Shown: piece by piece, positions 1 to 8,544 of the stretch | Position numbering within the stretch: the stretch's first letter is position 1 | How the letters are laid out: each line of letters begins with the position of its first letter | Source of the DNA: Roseobacter sp. SK209-2-6 | GTDB taxonomy: Bacteria > Pseudomonadota > Alphaproteobacteria > Rhodobacterales > Rhodobacteraceae | Direction of reading: 5' to 3' | NCBI RefSeq assembly: GCF_000169455.1 | Contig: NZ_AAYC01000017.1 | Span: forward strand, 1 to 64,000 | DNA: 64,000 nt | Made by a program: the position numbers and the translations under genes | Notes under the pieces: generated by a model | What the model saw: the letters and a program-made list of their open reading frames with translations, nothing else | Told to the model about the DNA's origin: nothing | The model's database searches: none

Positions 1-477
1 TGCGATATCTACGCGAATGCACTGGCGGGACTGGGCATTTCTCTAAAGGTCGAAACCGTTGATAATGCTCAATATGTCCAGCGCCAAAATGGGTTTGACT
101 TCGACCTGTCGAGGGTGCGACGCGACCTCTCTCTCAGCCCAGGCAATGAGCAAAGACTTTACTGGGGATCTGACAGTGCGGCACAAACGGGCAGCCGGAA
201 CATCATGGGAGTTACCTCTCCCGCGATAGATTCAATGATTGAGGAAATGCTGAAGGCCAAAACTCCCGAGGAGTTCAACTCAGCCGTCCGAGCCCTGGAT
301 CGCGTTTTGACCCAGGCCCAACGGGAGGAGAGTTTTTTCCAAAAGCCGACGACGGACGGGAGCCTCCCCTGTTCTTTTGAAGGCCTTCTTCGGTTGCACC
401 GGATGTTGAAACCTATGCCCAAATTGATGCCCCAATTGATCCGATTTTCAAACCGGCACAGGAGCTCTTTTTTGTGA
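1..477 (+). pseudogene. Truncated ABC-transporter solute-binding protein (family 5, YejA-like), 3' part with aberrant C-terminus
   Basis: The frame is open from the first base, so the 5' end lies outside the window. The segment SLSPGNEQRLYWGS followed by GSRNIMGVTSPAIDSMI and RALDRVLT is typical of the C-terminal lobe of peptide/oligopeptide-binding proteins of family 5. In intact relatives RALDRVL is followed by about 40-50 more residues carrying a conserved aromatic-rich ending. Here the frame runs on from about base 310 into an unrelated Lys/Arg/Pro-rich tail with no such motif and stops at 475-477. I infer a deletion or frameshift scar near base 310 and a non-functional gene. No transporter partners follow it. 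Confidence 0.6.
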
Positions 478-540
478 AACCTAACTTGCAGAATCTCAAA
501 TGACAGGAGTATCTCTGCGAGAATTGCGCCTGACCGCGCA

Positions 541-571
541 ACAAGTCGCCGCGACCTTGTATAAAAAACGG
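541..571 (+). promoter_or_regulatory. Probable preQ1-I (class I) riboswitch
   Basis: A 5-bp stem ACAAG (541-545)/CTTGT (556-560) encloses a 10-nt loop. It is followed directly by the A-rich tail ATAAAAAACGG (561-571). The loop triplet CCG (549-551) can pair with the final CGG (569-571) to close an H-type pseudoknot, and the loop has a C near its 3' end, as the ligand-binding C of preQ1-I does. The tail ATAAAAAAC is the hallmark of the class. The element ends 8 nt before the start codon of a queuosine-precursor transporter, and the only SD-like bases (ACGGA) lie in the pseudoknot, which suggests control of translation. Confidence 0.7.
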
Positions 572-579
572 ATTCTGAC

Positions 580-1203
580 ATGACCCGATCCTATCTACCT
601 GGCATCCTTGCCATGGCCGCCGTTGTTGTGGCCTCCAATATTCTGGTGCAATTCCTCTTTGGCCAATGGCTGACCTGGGGTGCTTTCACCTATCCCATCG
701 CCTTTCTTGTCACCGATGTGATGAACCGCGTCTATGGCTCCGGACCTGCGCGCCGCGTGGTGTTGGCTGGCTTTGCGGTAGGCGTCGTGTGTTCGCTCAT
801 CGGTACGCAGATCATGGGCGAATTTGGCCCATTGGTGACATTGCGTATTGCCATCGGTTCCGGCCTCGCCTTCCTGACAGCTCAGCTCCTGGATGTTGCC
901 ATCTTCTCCGCCCTGCGCGAAGGGAAGTGGTGGCGTGCGCCGCTGGCCTCAACCCTGGTTGGATCCTCACTGGATACTGCGCTCTTCTTCACCATCGCTT
1001 TTTCCGGCGCGCTGACATGGCTTGAGCCCGGCAATGATATCTCCTGGGCCGGGGAGGTCCTCCCGCTGCTCGGCGCTGGACCATTGGCGCCTCTTTGGGT
1101 CTCGCTTGCAGTCGCAGACTGGTTGGTGAAGCTCTCCCTTGCGCTGCTGGCCCTGATCCCCTTCCGTATCATTGTCGCGCGGCTCTCTGCCAAAGTTGCT
1201 TAA
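580..1203 (+). CDS. yhhQ: Queuosine precursor transporter, VUT/YhhQ family
   Basis: This 207-residue integral membrane protein has about six hydrophobic segments. The family motif AFTYPIAFLVTDVMNRVYG sits near residues 35-53. YhhQ proteins import the queuosine precursors preQ0 and preQ1 across the inner membrane for tRNA modification. The start at 580 follows the riboswitch-like element at 541-571 with no strong free ribosome-binding site, consistent with ligand-gated translation. The gene stands alone and is closed by a strong terminator. Family assignment is clear; the substrate is inferred from the family and from the preQ1 element. Confidence 0.88.
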   Translation: MTRSYLPGILAMAAVVVASNILVQFLFGQWLTWGAFTYPIAFLVTDVMNRVYGSGPARRVVLAGFAVGVVCSLIGTQIMGEFGPLVTLRIAIGSGLAFLTAQLLDVAIFSALREGKWWRAPLASTLVGSSLDTALFFTIAFSGALTWLEPGNDISWAGEVLPLLGAGPLAPLWVSLAVADWLVKLSLALLALIPFRIIVARLSAKVA

Positions 1204-1225
1204 CCGCAGAACAACATCACTCGAC

Positions 1226-1258
1226 AAAAGGCCGCCTCGCTGGGAGAGCGGCCTTTTT
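1226..1258 (+). terminator. Rho-independent terminator after yhhQ
   Basis: The arms AAAGGCCGC and GCGGCCTTT form a G+C-rich stem over a CTCGCTGGGAGA loop, followed by a run of T. It lies 23 bp after the yhhQ stop. Confidence 0.85.
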
Positions 1259-1288
1259 CATTGGCGTGGCAGCCGCTAAACACATGCC

Positions 1289-1708
1289 ATGCTGCATGTT
1301 ACCGACACGATCATTATTCAGGATTGGGAGCTGAGTGAGAGCTTCATGCGGGCCTCTGGTCCGGGGGGGCAGAATGTGAACAAGGTCTCCTCCGCCGTGG
1401 AGCTACGCTTTGAAGCGGCGCGCTCCCCTGCCCTTGCGCCTGCAGTCAAATCGCGCCTGAAGCGTCTGGCAGGACGGCGCTGGACCAAAGAAGGCGCGAT
1501 CCTGCTGCAATGCGATGAAACCCGCTCCCAGACCCGCAATCGCGAATTAGTGCGTGAACGCCTGGCAGAGCTGATCCGCAAGGCCCTGGTCGTGCCAAAA
1601 CGTCGTATTGCGACCAAACCAACCAAAGGTTCTGTGCGACGACGGCTTGAAGGTAAAAAACAACGCAGCGAAGTCAAGGCGACGCGGGGTAAGATCAAAC
1701 CCGAGTAA
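1289..1708 (+). CDS. arfB: Alternative ribosome-rescue factor ArfB (YaeJ), codon-independent peptidyl-tRNA hydrolase
   Basis: The 139-residue protein has the class-I release-factor catalytic loop, with GGQ at residues 26-28 inside the context SGPGGQNVNK. It also has a long basic C-terminal tail (last 40 residues rich in Lys and Arg). In ArfB this tail enters the empty mRNA channel of stalled ribosomes, and the GGQ then hydrolyses the peptidyl-tRNA. The length matches the family, and the codon-recognition domain of true release factors is absent. The start at 1289 has no strong ribosome-binding site. Confidence 0.93.
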   Translation: MLHVTDTIIIQDWELSESFMRASGPGGQNVNKVSSAVELRFEAARSPALAPAVKSRLKRLAGRRWTKEGAILLQCDETRSQTRNRELVRERLAELIRKALVVPKRRIATKPTKGSVRRRLEGKKQRSEVKATRGKIKPE

Positions 1709-1773
1709 CCCCGGCGATTGCACCCCACCTTCCCTTTGGTCATGCTGCCCCCAAAACAACGGGAGGATTGTTC

Positions 1774-2520
1774 ATGCGACTGGCTGGTAAGTCTGCAATT
1801 GTAACAGGTGGAGCTTCGGGCTTTGGCAAGGGAATCGTCGAGAAATTCCTGGACGAAGGCGCCCGCGTCCTGATCGCCGATATTAACGGGACTGCAGCAG
1901 AAGAACTCGCCGCTGCCAAGGGTGAGGCCGCCGTGGCGCAGCAAGTGGATGTCGCGGAGGCCTCCTCGGTCGAGGCCATGGCAGAGGCCGCAATACAGGC
2001 CTTTGGGCAGGTGGACCTATTGGTCAACAATGCGGGCGTTACCCATCTGCCGAGCCCATTGGATGAGGTCAGCGAAGAGGATTTTGACCGCGTTTTCAAC
2101 GTGAATATGAAGTCAGTCTACCTGACCGCACGTGCCCTGGTTCCGCATATGAAAACACGTCAGTCCGGCGTAATCCTCAATGTGGCCTCCACTGCCGGCG
2201 TGTCACCACGGCCCAACCTGAACTGGTACAATGCCTCCAAGGGCTGGATGATCACCGCAACCAAGACGATGGCAGTAGAACTGGCCCCTAAAGGGATCCG
2301 CGTAAATGCGATCAACCCGGTTGCGGGCGAAACACCTCTGCTGAAATCCTTCATGGGGGAGGACACCCCTGAGATCCGAGCGAAGTTCCTCTCGACCATT
2401 CCGATTGGCCGGTTCTCTACCCCTGAGGACATGGGCAATGCCGCTTGCTTTCTCTGTTCGGATGAGGCCAGCATGATCACCGGTGTTGCAATGGAAGTCG
2501 ACGGAGGGCGCTGCATATGA
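1774..2520 (+). CDS. Short-chain dehydrogenase/reductase (classical SDR)
   Basis: The protein has 248 residues. The N-terminal Rossmann signature TGGASGFGKGI, the NNAG motif and the catalytic YNASK (Tyr-x3-Lys) with an upstream Ser are all present. The C-terminal GxxxEVDGGRCI is usual for classical NAD(P)-dependent SDRs. The ATG at 1774 is chosen because GGGAGG lies 7 bp upstream; a TTG two codons earlier is less likely. It overlaps the following cupin gene by 4 bp (ATGA), so the two are translationally coupled. The alcohol or ketone substrate cannot be told from sequence. Confidence 0.88.
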   Translation: MRLAGKSAIVTGGASGFGKGIVEKFLDEGARVLIADINGTAAEELAAAKGEAAVAQQVDVAEASSVEAMAEAAIQAFGQVDLLVNNAGVTHLPSPLDEVSEEDFDRVFNVNMKSVYLTARALVPHMKTRQSGVILNVASTAGVSPRPNLNWYNASKGWMITATKTMAVELAPKGIRVNAINPVAGETPLLKSFMGEDTPEIRAKFLSTIPIGRFSTPEDMGNAACFLCSDEASMITGVAMEVDGGRCI

Positions 2521-2870
2521 AGCCGATCAATCTGAAGGGAAAATTGACCCTTTTTGACAGCCACTGGGATCCCAAAGTGATCGCGGACTACAATGACAAC
2601 GAGATCATGGTGGTGAAGTTTCAGGGCGAATACCCCTTCCACCTTCATGAAACCACCGATGATTTCTTCCTCGTGTTAGAGGGGGAGATGGTGATGGATA
2701 TCGAAGGGCAGCCGTCACAACCTGTGAAAGCGGGAGAGCTCTTTGTAGTCCCCAAAGGGGTCACTCATCGTCCGCGAGCAGAGAACGAGTGCAAAGTACT
2801 GCTGATCGAACCCAAGGGTGAGCCAAATTCTGGCGATCCGGCCACAGCGGCACCCAAACCCAGAATCTAA
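2517..2870 (+). CDS. Small cupin-domain protein
   Basis: This 117-residue single-domain cupin carries motif 1 (PFHLHETTDDFFLVLEGE) with two His and a Glu-type metal-binding pattern. Motif 2 (AGELFVVPKGVTHRP) has a further His. Such proteins may be small dioxygenases, isomerases or binding proteins. It shares a 4-bp overlap with the upstream SDR, so the pair probably acts on one substrate. No specific reaction can be assigned. The C-terminus is Pro/Ala-rich and probably disordered. Confidence 0.85.
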   Translation: MKPINLKGKLTLFDSHWDPKVIADYNDNEIMVVKFQGEYPFHLHETTDDFFLVLEGEMVMDIEGQPSQPVKAGELFVVPKGVTHRPRAENECKVLLIEPKGEPNSGDPATAAPKPRI

Positions 2871-2884
2871 GGGGCGCCTAAGCT

Positions 2885-2919
2885 GGCGCAAAAGGCGATG
2901 CCCTTGCTTTGTTTGCGCC
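2885..2919. repeat. 8-bp inverted repeat between cupin and P1 peptidase genes
   Basis: GGCGCAAA (2885-2892) and TTTGCGCC (2912-2919) are perfect inverted repeats around a 19-nt spacer, 14 bp after the cupin stop. There is no T-tract, so a terminator role is uncertain. Confidence 0.4.
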
Positions 2920-3003
2920 GGATCAAAGACGCTCTGACTATCCGCGCTAAAAGGGACGGGTCCGCAGTTCCTGAAAGCGGCAAATGAAACAGGACAAGCC
3001 GTG

Positions 3004-4029
3004 ATGATTCCAGGTCCCAAGAACCTGATAACCGATGTACCCGGTCTGCTGGTTGGCAACGCACAGGATGATGCCTTGAAATCAGGCACCACCGTGTTGC
3101 TGGGCAAAGCGCCGCTGACGACCTCTGTCCATGTGATGGGCGGAGCGCCTGGTACACGTGAAACAGACCTCTTGGCCCCTGATAAATCCGTTGCCCAGAT
3201 CGATGCCCTTGTCCTGTCCGGCGGCTCTGCCTTTGGGCTTGATGCCTGTTCTGGCGTGGTCGCTGGCCTGCGGGAACAGGGTCGAGGTTTTACATTGGGC
3301 TCTGCGGTGATTCCTCTGGTTCCTGGTGCAATCCTGTTTGATCTGCTCAATGGCGGGCTCAAGGATTGGCAGGATAACCCCTATCCCGCACTTGGTCGCA
3401 CAGCACTAGAGGCTGTCTCTGAGGATTTCGAACTCGGTAGTCATGGCGCTGGAACCGGAGCCTTGACCGCCACCCTCAAGGGTGGGCTGGGTTCGGCCTC
3501 TTTCGTGTTAGACAGCGGTGTCACGGTTGGCGCATTGGTTGCGGCCAACCCAATGGGATCTGTGACAACGCCCGGCGAACGGCACTTTTGGGCTGCCGCT
3601 TATGAAATCAGCCAGGAATTTGGCGGCCTGGGCCCTGATCTGAGTTCGGGCCTTGGGCGTGATCTGCGTAGCCGCAAGACGGAAGCCATGCAAAAGCTAT
3701 CACAAGGAGGGACCCTCCCGGTGGAGGGGGGGAACACCACAATTGCCATTGTCGCCACCGATGCGGAACTCAGCAAAGCCCAGTGCCAGCGTCTCGCAAC
3801 GGCGGCCCATGATGGTATTGGCCGTGCCTGCCTGCCCGCCCATAGCCCAGGTGACGGAGACCTTGTCTTTGCCGCCAGCACCGGGGAACGGCAATTGGAA
3901 AACCCTGATGCGGCTCTGGCCCTGATTGGCCATGCGGCCTCTCTCTGCCTCAGCCGGGCGATCTGCCGCGCGGTCTATCACGCAACGCCAAAGGAGAATG
4001 ACCTCTTACCCTGCTGGAACGCGGGATAG
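3004..4029 (+). CDS. P1-family (S58, DmpA-like) N-terminal-nucleophile aminopeptidase
   Basis: The 341-residue protein begins with ITDVPGLLVGNAQDD and has GGSAFGLDACSGVV, GHSA-like Gly-rich stretches and EGGNTTIAIVATDA. In DmpA-type enzymes the chain cleaves itself before a Ser or Thr at the start of the strand corresponding to NTTIAIVATD, exposing the nucleophile; here the likely nucleophile is Thr. Family members hydrolyse small amides or N-terminal residues of peptides, including beta-peptides. A GTG directly upstream (3001) could also serve as start; AGGA at 2991 fits either. The gene is followed by a hairpin and appears monocistronic. Confidence 0.83.
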   Translation: MIPGPKNLITDVPGLLVGNAQDDALKSGTTVLLGKAPLTTSVHVMGGAPGTRETDLLAPDKSVAQIDALVLSGGSAFGLDACSGVVAGLREQGRGFTLGSAVIPLVPGAILFDLLNGGLKDWQDNPYPALGRTALEAVSEDFELGSHGAGTGALTATLKGGLGSASFVLDSGVTVGALVAANPMGSVTTPGERHFWAAAYEISQEFGGLGPDLSSGLGRDLRSRKTEAMQKLSQGGTLPVEGGNTTIAIVATDAELSKAQCQRLATAAHDGIGRACLPAHSPGDGDLVFAASTGERQLENPDAALALIGHAASLCLSRAICRAVYHATPKENDLLPCWNAG

Positions 4030-4036
4030 CCAAAGG

Positions 4037-4079
4037 AAATCGCCGACCCCTGTCGGCCTCTGTCACTGAGGCGATTTTG
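4037..4079 (+). terminator. Probable terminator after the P1 peptidase gene
   Basis: AAATCGCC (4037-4044) pairs with GGCGATTT (4070-4077), followed by T. The intervening sequence has its own small hairpin (CCGAC/GTCGG). Confidence 0.6.
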
Positions 4080-4083
4080 CCCG

Positions 4084-4113
4084 TTGACACTCAACCAAAT
4101 CGGGCAGCTATTT
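4084..4113 (+). promoter_or_regulatory. Candidate sigma70-type promoter for cycA
   Basis: A perfect -35 TTGACA (4084-4089) is followed after 18 bp by CTATTT (4108-4113), a poor -10. It lies 33 bp before the c550 start codon. Confidence 0.4.
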
Positions 4114-4145
4114 GCCCTAGCCAACTTCAAGATCGGAGCAAGCAT

Positions 4146-4604
4146 ATGAAATCTATCCTATCCGCAGCAGCTGTCCTTGGCCTTCTGGCCGCCCCTGCCT
4201 TCGCCGAAGGCGACCCAGCCAAGGGGGAGAAGGGCTTTAAGAAATGTAAATCTTGCCACATGGTTGTTTCTGACACCGGTGAAGCCATTGTCAAAGGCGG
4301 CAAGACCGGTCCCAACCTCTGGGGCATCGCAGGCCGCGCTGCCGGTAGCGCTGACGGCTTCAAATACAGCAAGGATCTGGTTGCCGCTGGTGAAGGCGGT
4401 CTGGTCTGGGATGCAGAGAGCTTCGCGGCCTTTACCGCAGATCCCCGTGGATTTTTGCGGGAACATTTGGGTGACAGCAAAGCCAAATCCAAAATGTCCT
4501 TTAAGCTGAAAAAGGGCGGTGAAGATATCTTTGCCTTCCTCGCACAGCATGGCCCCGTTGTTGAAGCAGCAGAAGAAGCCAGCGAAGAAGCCGCTTCCGA
4601 GTAA
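4146..4604 (+). CDS. cycA: Periplasmic cytochrome c (c550/c2 class)
   Basis: The 152-residue precursor has a Sec signal ending AFA (residue 20). The haem-binding CKSCH is at residues 34-38 and a distal Met ligand lies in KSKMSFK. The mature part resembles Paracoccus cytochrome c550 (KGGKTGPNLWG and GFKYSKD blocks). It ends in an acidic Ala/Glu tail. Such cytochromes carry electrons from the bc1 complex, encoded here at 56-58.7 kb, to terminal oxidases or other acceptors. CGGAG upstream of ATG 4146 supports this start. Confidence 0.9.
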   Translation: MKSILSAAAVLGLLAAPAFAEGDPAKGEKGFKKCKSCHMVVSDTGEAIVKGGKTGPNLWGIAGRAAGSADGFKYSKDLVAAGEGGLVWDAESFAAFTADPRGFLREHLGDSKAKSKMSFKLKKGGEDIFAFLAQHGPVVEAAEEASEEAASE

Positions 4605-4653
4605 TCCGCAAGCGCGCCAAACTCTGTGTTGAGCGCCATATGAACGTACCGTC

Positions 4654-4682
4654 AGGCCGCGACCTTTTGAGGCGCGGCCTTT
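4654..4682 (+). terminator. Hairpin terminator after cycA
   Basis: The perfect 8-bp arms AGGCCGCG (4654-4661) and CGCGGCCT (4673-4680) are followed by only a short T run, so termination may be partial. Confidence 0.55.
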
Positions 4683-4759
4683 CGCATAGTTGCTTTGCTC
4701 CGCAAGGCGGGCTAGCCAAGGCAAATCGCGAACGGAAGGCAAAGGACAGTTCCAGCCGC

Positions 4760-5302
4760 ATGTCACAGATGATCCCGGCCTGGGTGAACGGCGAGCTGAC
4801 ACCGGTGGAAAAGCTCCAGGCGCATGAGCAGGGGCTAAAGCATAAGGCCGTTTCGGTCTTTGTTGTCCAGGGCGTGAAGATTCTGATGCAGCGCCGGGCG
4901 CTAGGGAAGTACCATACGCCGGGCCTCTGGGCGAATACCTGTTGCACCCATCCTTTGTGGGACGAGGTGTCATCCGCCTGTGCGGTGCGCCGCCTCGAAG
5001 AAGAGCTTGGCATTCGCGGTCTATTCCCTGAGTTTCGCCACAAGCTGGAATATCGCGCGGATGTTGGCCATGGCATGGTCGAGCATGAGGTTGTTGATGT
5101 CTTTCTGGCCCATGCACACCGACCGCTGGAGCCAGCTCCCAATCCAGATGAGGTCATGGAGACCCGCTGGATGGATTATCACGACCTTTTGGCAGAGGTG
5201 CAGCGCCATCCGGAACGCTTTACCCCTTGGCTCAAGATTTACCTGCATAAATATGCGGATGTGATTTTTGGACCTGATCTGATCATCGCTTCTCAGAGCT
5301 AA
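4760..5302 (+). CDS. idi: Isopentenyl-diphosphate delta-isomerase, type I
   Basis: The protein has 180 residues. The Cys-containing NTCCTHPLW block and the acidic RRLEEELGI helix of the Nudix-like fold supply the catalytic Cys and Glu of type-I IDI, which interconverts IPP and DMAPP for isoprenoid synthesis. The frame is open further upstream to 4640, but that stretch contains a terminator-like hairpin and non-conserved sequence. The start at 4760 (MSQMIPAWVNG) fits the family. It is a monocistronic gene between two hairpins. Confidence 0.92.
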   Translation: MSQMIPAWVNGELTPVEKLQAHEQGLKHKAVSVFVVQGVKILMQRRALGKYHTPGLWANTCCTHPLWDEVSSACAVRRLEEELGIRGLFPEFRHKLEYRADVGHGMVEHEVVDVFLAHAHRPLEPAPNPDEVMETRWMDYHDLLAEVQRHPERFTPWLKIYLHKYADVIFGPDLIIASQS

Positions 5303-5322
5303 AACCCCTTGCAACCTGAGGT

Positions 5323-5345
5323 AGTTGCTTCGCGCAACTGTTTCT
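5323..5345 (+). terminator. Weak hairpin after idi
   Basis: AGTTGC (5323-5328) and GCAACT (5334-5339) are followed by GTTTCTCC. The stem is short and the T-tract is interrupted. Confidence 0.45.
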
Positions 5346-5407
5346 CCTTGCTTTGGGCCGGTGCAACGTGGTTTCTTGCTTCCACCCAATTAGGAGGCAT
5401 GCTTACT

Positions 5408-6664
5408 ATGTGTGTGATTATCGCTGGCGGAGGAATTGCCGGTCTCAGCCTTGGCCTCACCCTGCATCAGATTGGCGTTGCCTTTCACATCTATGAGGCA
5501 GCGCCAGAGCTGCGCCCGCTGGGGGTTGGCATCAATCTGCAACCCAATGCAGTGCGTGAGCTATTTGATCTAGGGCTGCAGGACGACCTGGACGCAATCG
5601 GCATTCGCACCCGGCAGCTGGGTTTTTACAGCAAGACCGGTGGAACCATCTGGGAAGAGCCTCGCGGGCAAGCAGCGGGCTATTCCTGGCCGCAGTATTC
5701 GATACATCGAGGTGAGCTGCAAATGCTCCTGCTGCGCACCCTAAAGGAGCGCGCCGGAGAAGATTGCATAACCACCGGCATTGAGGCAGTTGGATTTACA
5801 ACGCGGGAAGAAGGCGCTTCTCTGCATTTCAGGAATGGCCAGAGCCATGATGGCGAGATCATTGTTGCAGCAGATGGCATCCACTCCGCCATCCGACAGC
5901 AGATGTACCCAAACGAGGGTGCACCGATTTGGAACCAGCGTATCCTCTGGCGCGCAACTTCGCGGGCCAGAGCCTGGAAGGGGCAGGCAGCGATGGTTAT
6001 GATTGGCCATGACGCCTTGCGCTTTGTTGCCTACCCCATCACGCAGCCGGATGCACAGGGGCAATCAGTGATCAACTGGATTGCTGAGAAACATGTCGAC
6101 CCCCAAAGCACCTGGAACAAAGAAGATTGGAACAGGGCAGCAGATATTGGCGACTTCATCGGTGATTTTGAAGGCTGGCAGTTCGACTGGGCCGATGTTC
6201 CGGCCCTGATCCGCAAGGCCGATCGGGTCTTTGAATACCCGATGGTGGATCGCGACCCCTTACCGCGCTGGACCCATGGTCGTGTAACCTTGATGGGGGA
6301 TGCTGCGCATCCGACCTATCCTGTTGGCTCCAATGGCGCATCTCAGGCCATTCTGGATGCACGCAGCCTAGGGGCCAGTTTTTTGCGTCACGGCCTGTCA
6401 GAGACCACTTTAAGCGCCTATGAGGAAAAAATGCGCCCTGCAGCGACGCAGATCGGCAAAGCAAACCGCGCAGGTCAAGGTCCGGATGCGGTCCTGCAAC
6501 GGGTAGAGGATCTCTGCGGTGGACGGTTTAAGAAGATCGAGGAGATTATCCCGCGCGCAGAATTGGAAGCCCATGCCAATAGGTATAAATCCGTTGCTGG
6601 GTTTGGCATTGATGCCTTGAATGCTGCGCCGTCAATAATCCCCGAATTGACCCGTGGCGTTTGA
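5408..6664 (+). CDS. FAD-dependent monooxygenase (PHBH/salicylate-hydroxylase-like)
   Basis: The 418-residue protein has an N-terminal GGGIAGLSLGL dinucleotide fold and an internal DG motif (IVAADGIHSAIR). The GD motif (VTLMGDAAHPTYPVGSNGAS) contacts the FAD ribityl chain. This layout defines single-component aromatic or heteroaromatic hydroxylases using NAD(P)H. No membrane segment is visible. AGGAGG at 5392-5397 favours ATG 5408; ATG 5399 would be too close. The neighbours (idi, glpK) give no hint of the substrate. Confidence 0.85.
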   Translation: MCVIIAGGGIAGLSLGLTLHQIGVAFHIYEAAPELRPLGVGINLQPNAVRELFDLGLQDDLDAIGIRTRQLGFYSKTGGTIWEEPRGQAAGYSWPQYSIHRGELQMLLLRTLKERAGEDCITTGIEAVGFTTREEGASLHFRNGQSHDGEIIVAADGIHSAIRQQMYPNEGAPIWNQRILWRATSRARAWKGQAAMVMIGHDALRFVAYPITQPDAQGQSVINWIAEKHVDPQSTWNKEDWNRAADIGDFIGDFEGWQFDWADVPALIRKADRVFEYPMVDRDPLPRWTHGRVTLMGDAAHPTYPVGSNGASQAILDARSLGASFLRHGLSETTLSAYEEKMRPAATQIGKANRAGQGPDAVLQRVEDLCGGRFKKIEEIIPRAELEAHANRYKSVAGFGIDALNAAPSIIPELTRGV

Positions 6665-6808
6665 TCTCCCTTGCTGCCTGATCAGGCCGAGCTCTCCCGC
6701 CCGTCATCGGACATTTTCATGCCCTCTTCCCGTTGGGCCTTGCACCTAAACGGCAAGCGACCAATCCTCGACTAGATCTGGGGCATGACTGGCCTTCGGC
6801 CCTCACTA

Positions 6809-6874
6809 CTTGGGAAGCGCCGGGCGTAGCACGGCGCCAGGCCCAAGACTGTTTGGTATGTGCTGGCAAAGCCA
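6809..6874. terminator. Hairpins between convergent monooxygenase and glpK genes
   Basis: CTTGGG and CCCAAG (6809-6814/6842-6847) flank GCGCCG and CGGCGC (6817-6822/6832-6837), forming a long two-part stem. A second hairpin, GCTGGC/GCCAGC, follows at about 6861-6875. The 265-bp convergent gap holds no gene. I read these as bidirectional transcription stops, though T-tracts are lacking. Confidence 0.45.
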
Positions 6875-6929
6875 GCGCGTGCCACAGGCGCGGGAGCTCC
6901 CCCTCACCCGAATGCCCTGACTGTCAGCG

Positions 6930-8435
6930 TCAGTTCTGAAACCCGATCACAGCTTCGACCGCACGCTTCCAGCGCTCATAGGCCGCCTCACGCCGATCGG
7001 CTGGCAACTTCGGATCAAATTGCTGATCCAATGCCCAGGTTTCTGCGAACTCCTGTTGCGAAGGGTAGAGCCCTGCCTTCATGCCCGCAAGCCAGGCCGC
7101 ACCAAGGGCTGTGGTTTCCTGCATGACAGGCCGGTCAACCGAGGCACCCAACAGATCCGAAAGGCTCTGCATGGCCCAGTCGCTGGCACTCATCCCACCA
7201 TCGACGCGCAGAGAGACCCCTTCCGCATCCGCTTGCCCCGCAGCCTGCCAATCCGCCCGCATGGCTTCCCAGAGATCGCGGGTCTGATAGGCAACGCTTT
7301 GCAATGCTGCGCGGGCAAACTCTGCGGGGCCAGAGTTCCGCGTCAGGCCAAAGACAGCACCGCGGCATTCCGGCTGCCAATAGGGCGCGCCAAGCCCGGT
7401 GAAGGCCGGAACCAAAATGACATCCTGCCCAGGATCTGCTGACTGCGCGAGTTCACCACTCTGAGCCGCATTTTCTATCACGCCGAGCCCATCGCGCAGC
7501 CATTGCACCGCTGCGCCTGCGATAAAGATCGATCCCTCGAGCGCGTAGCTGGTGCGCCCCTCCAACTGGTAGGCAACCGTCGTCAGCATACGGTTCTGCG
7601 AGGCGACCGGCGTGTCACCAGTATTGAGCAGCGCAAAACAACCGGTTCCATAGGTGGATTTCATCATTCCGGGCGCAAAACAGGCCTGTCCGATGGTGGC
7701 GGCCTGCTGATCCCCTGCGACACCAAGCACCGGCAATGAGGCGCCCAGAAGCGCCGCATCGGTGGTGCCAAATTCGGCGGCGCAGTCTTTGACCTCAGGC
7801 AACATGGCCATGGGGATATCCATCAAGTCACAGATCCCCGCATCCCAAGCTCCGGAGCGGATATCATACAGCATGGTGCGCGAAGCATTGGTGGCATCGG
7901 TCACATGAGACACTCCACCCGTCAGGCGCCAGATCAAATAGCTGTCGACCGTTCCAAACAGAACCTGACCACATGCAGCTTTTGCGCGGGCTTCCGGATG
8001 CTGGTCGAGTATCCACTTCACCTTGGTTCCTGAAAAATAGGGATCCAGCAACAGCCCTGTCTTATGGCTGATCTCCGCCTCATGACCTTCGTTGCGAAGC
8101 CTGCTGCAATAGTCTGCGGTTCTACGGTCCTGCCAAACGATGGCATTGTGCAGCGCCTTGCCGCTCTCTTTATCCCAGACAACCGTGGTTTCGCGCTGGT
8201 TGGTAATGCCGATCCCGGCGATTTCTCCTGCGGCGATCCCCTGCTCTGCGATCACTTGCCGACAGGTGGCGAGCACGGTTTCCCAGATCTCTTCCGGATC
8301 GTGCTCTACCCAGCCAGCCTGGGGGAAATGTTGCGTGAACTCCTGCTGAGCCGTGCGCAACGGCTGCATCTCGCCATCAAAGAGAATGGCCCGTGTTGAT
8401 GTGGTGCCCTGATCGATCGCCAGAATATAGTTCAT
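6930..8435 (-). CDS. glpK: Glycerol kinase
   Basis: The 501-residue FGGY kinase starts with the phosphate-binding DQGTTSTRA (residues 8-16). It carries the family blocks [23 protein letters not shown] and [14 protein letters not shown]. It phosphorylates glycerol to sn-glycerol-3-phosphate in the cytoplasm using ATP. The GGGGCGGG region just upstream of the start serves as ribosome-binding site. No glpD, glpF or glpR is adjacent. A perfect palindrome 68 bp upstream (8504-8517) may be its operator. Confidence 0.96.
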   Translation of the reverse strand: MNYILAIDQGTTSTRAILFDGEMQPLRTAQQEFTQHFPQAGWVEHDPEEIWETVLATCRQVIAEQGIAAGEIAGIGITNQRETTVVWDKESGKALHNAIVWQDRRTADYCSRLRNEGHEAEISHKTGLLLDPYFSGTKVKWILDQHPEARAKAACGQVLFGTVDSYLIWRLTGGVSHVTDATNASRTMLYDIRSGAWDAGICDLMDIPMAMLPEVKDCAAEFGTTDAALLGASLPVLGVAGDQQAATIGQACFAPGMMKSTYGTGCFALLNTGDTPVASQNRMLTTVAYQLEGRTSYALEGSIFIAGAAVQWLRDGLGVIENAAQSGELAQSADPGQDVILVPAFTGLGAPYWQPECRGAVFGLTRNSGPAEFARAALQSVAYQTRDLWEAMRADWQAAGQADAEGVSLRVDGGMSASDWAMQSLSDLLGASVDRPVMQETTALGAAWLAGMKAGLYPSQQEFAETWALDQQFDPKLPADRREAAYERWKRAVEAVIGFQN

Positions 8436-8503
8436 TTCCCGCCCCTGCTAACTTGTCTTAGGGCGGGAGTTTAGACAGGAAAATGGCACCACCGCCAGCC
8501 CCT

Positions 8504-8517
8504 ACTAAATATTTAGT
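8504..8517. promoter_or_regulatory. 14-bp perfect palindrome upstream of glpK
   Basis: ACTAAATATTTAGT is its own reverse complement. It lies in the glpK promoter region between glpK and panC. A TTTCG element overlaps its edge on the minus strand, reminiscent of DeoR/GlpR-type sites, but the cognate regulator is not in the window. Confidence 0.45.
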
Positions 8518-8544
8518 CGAAATAGGCCCCAGACCCGCTAAGCC

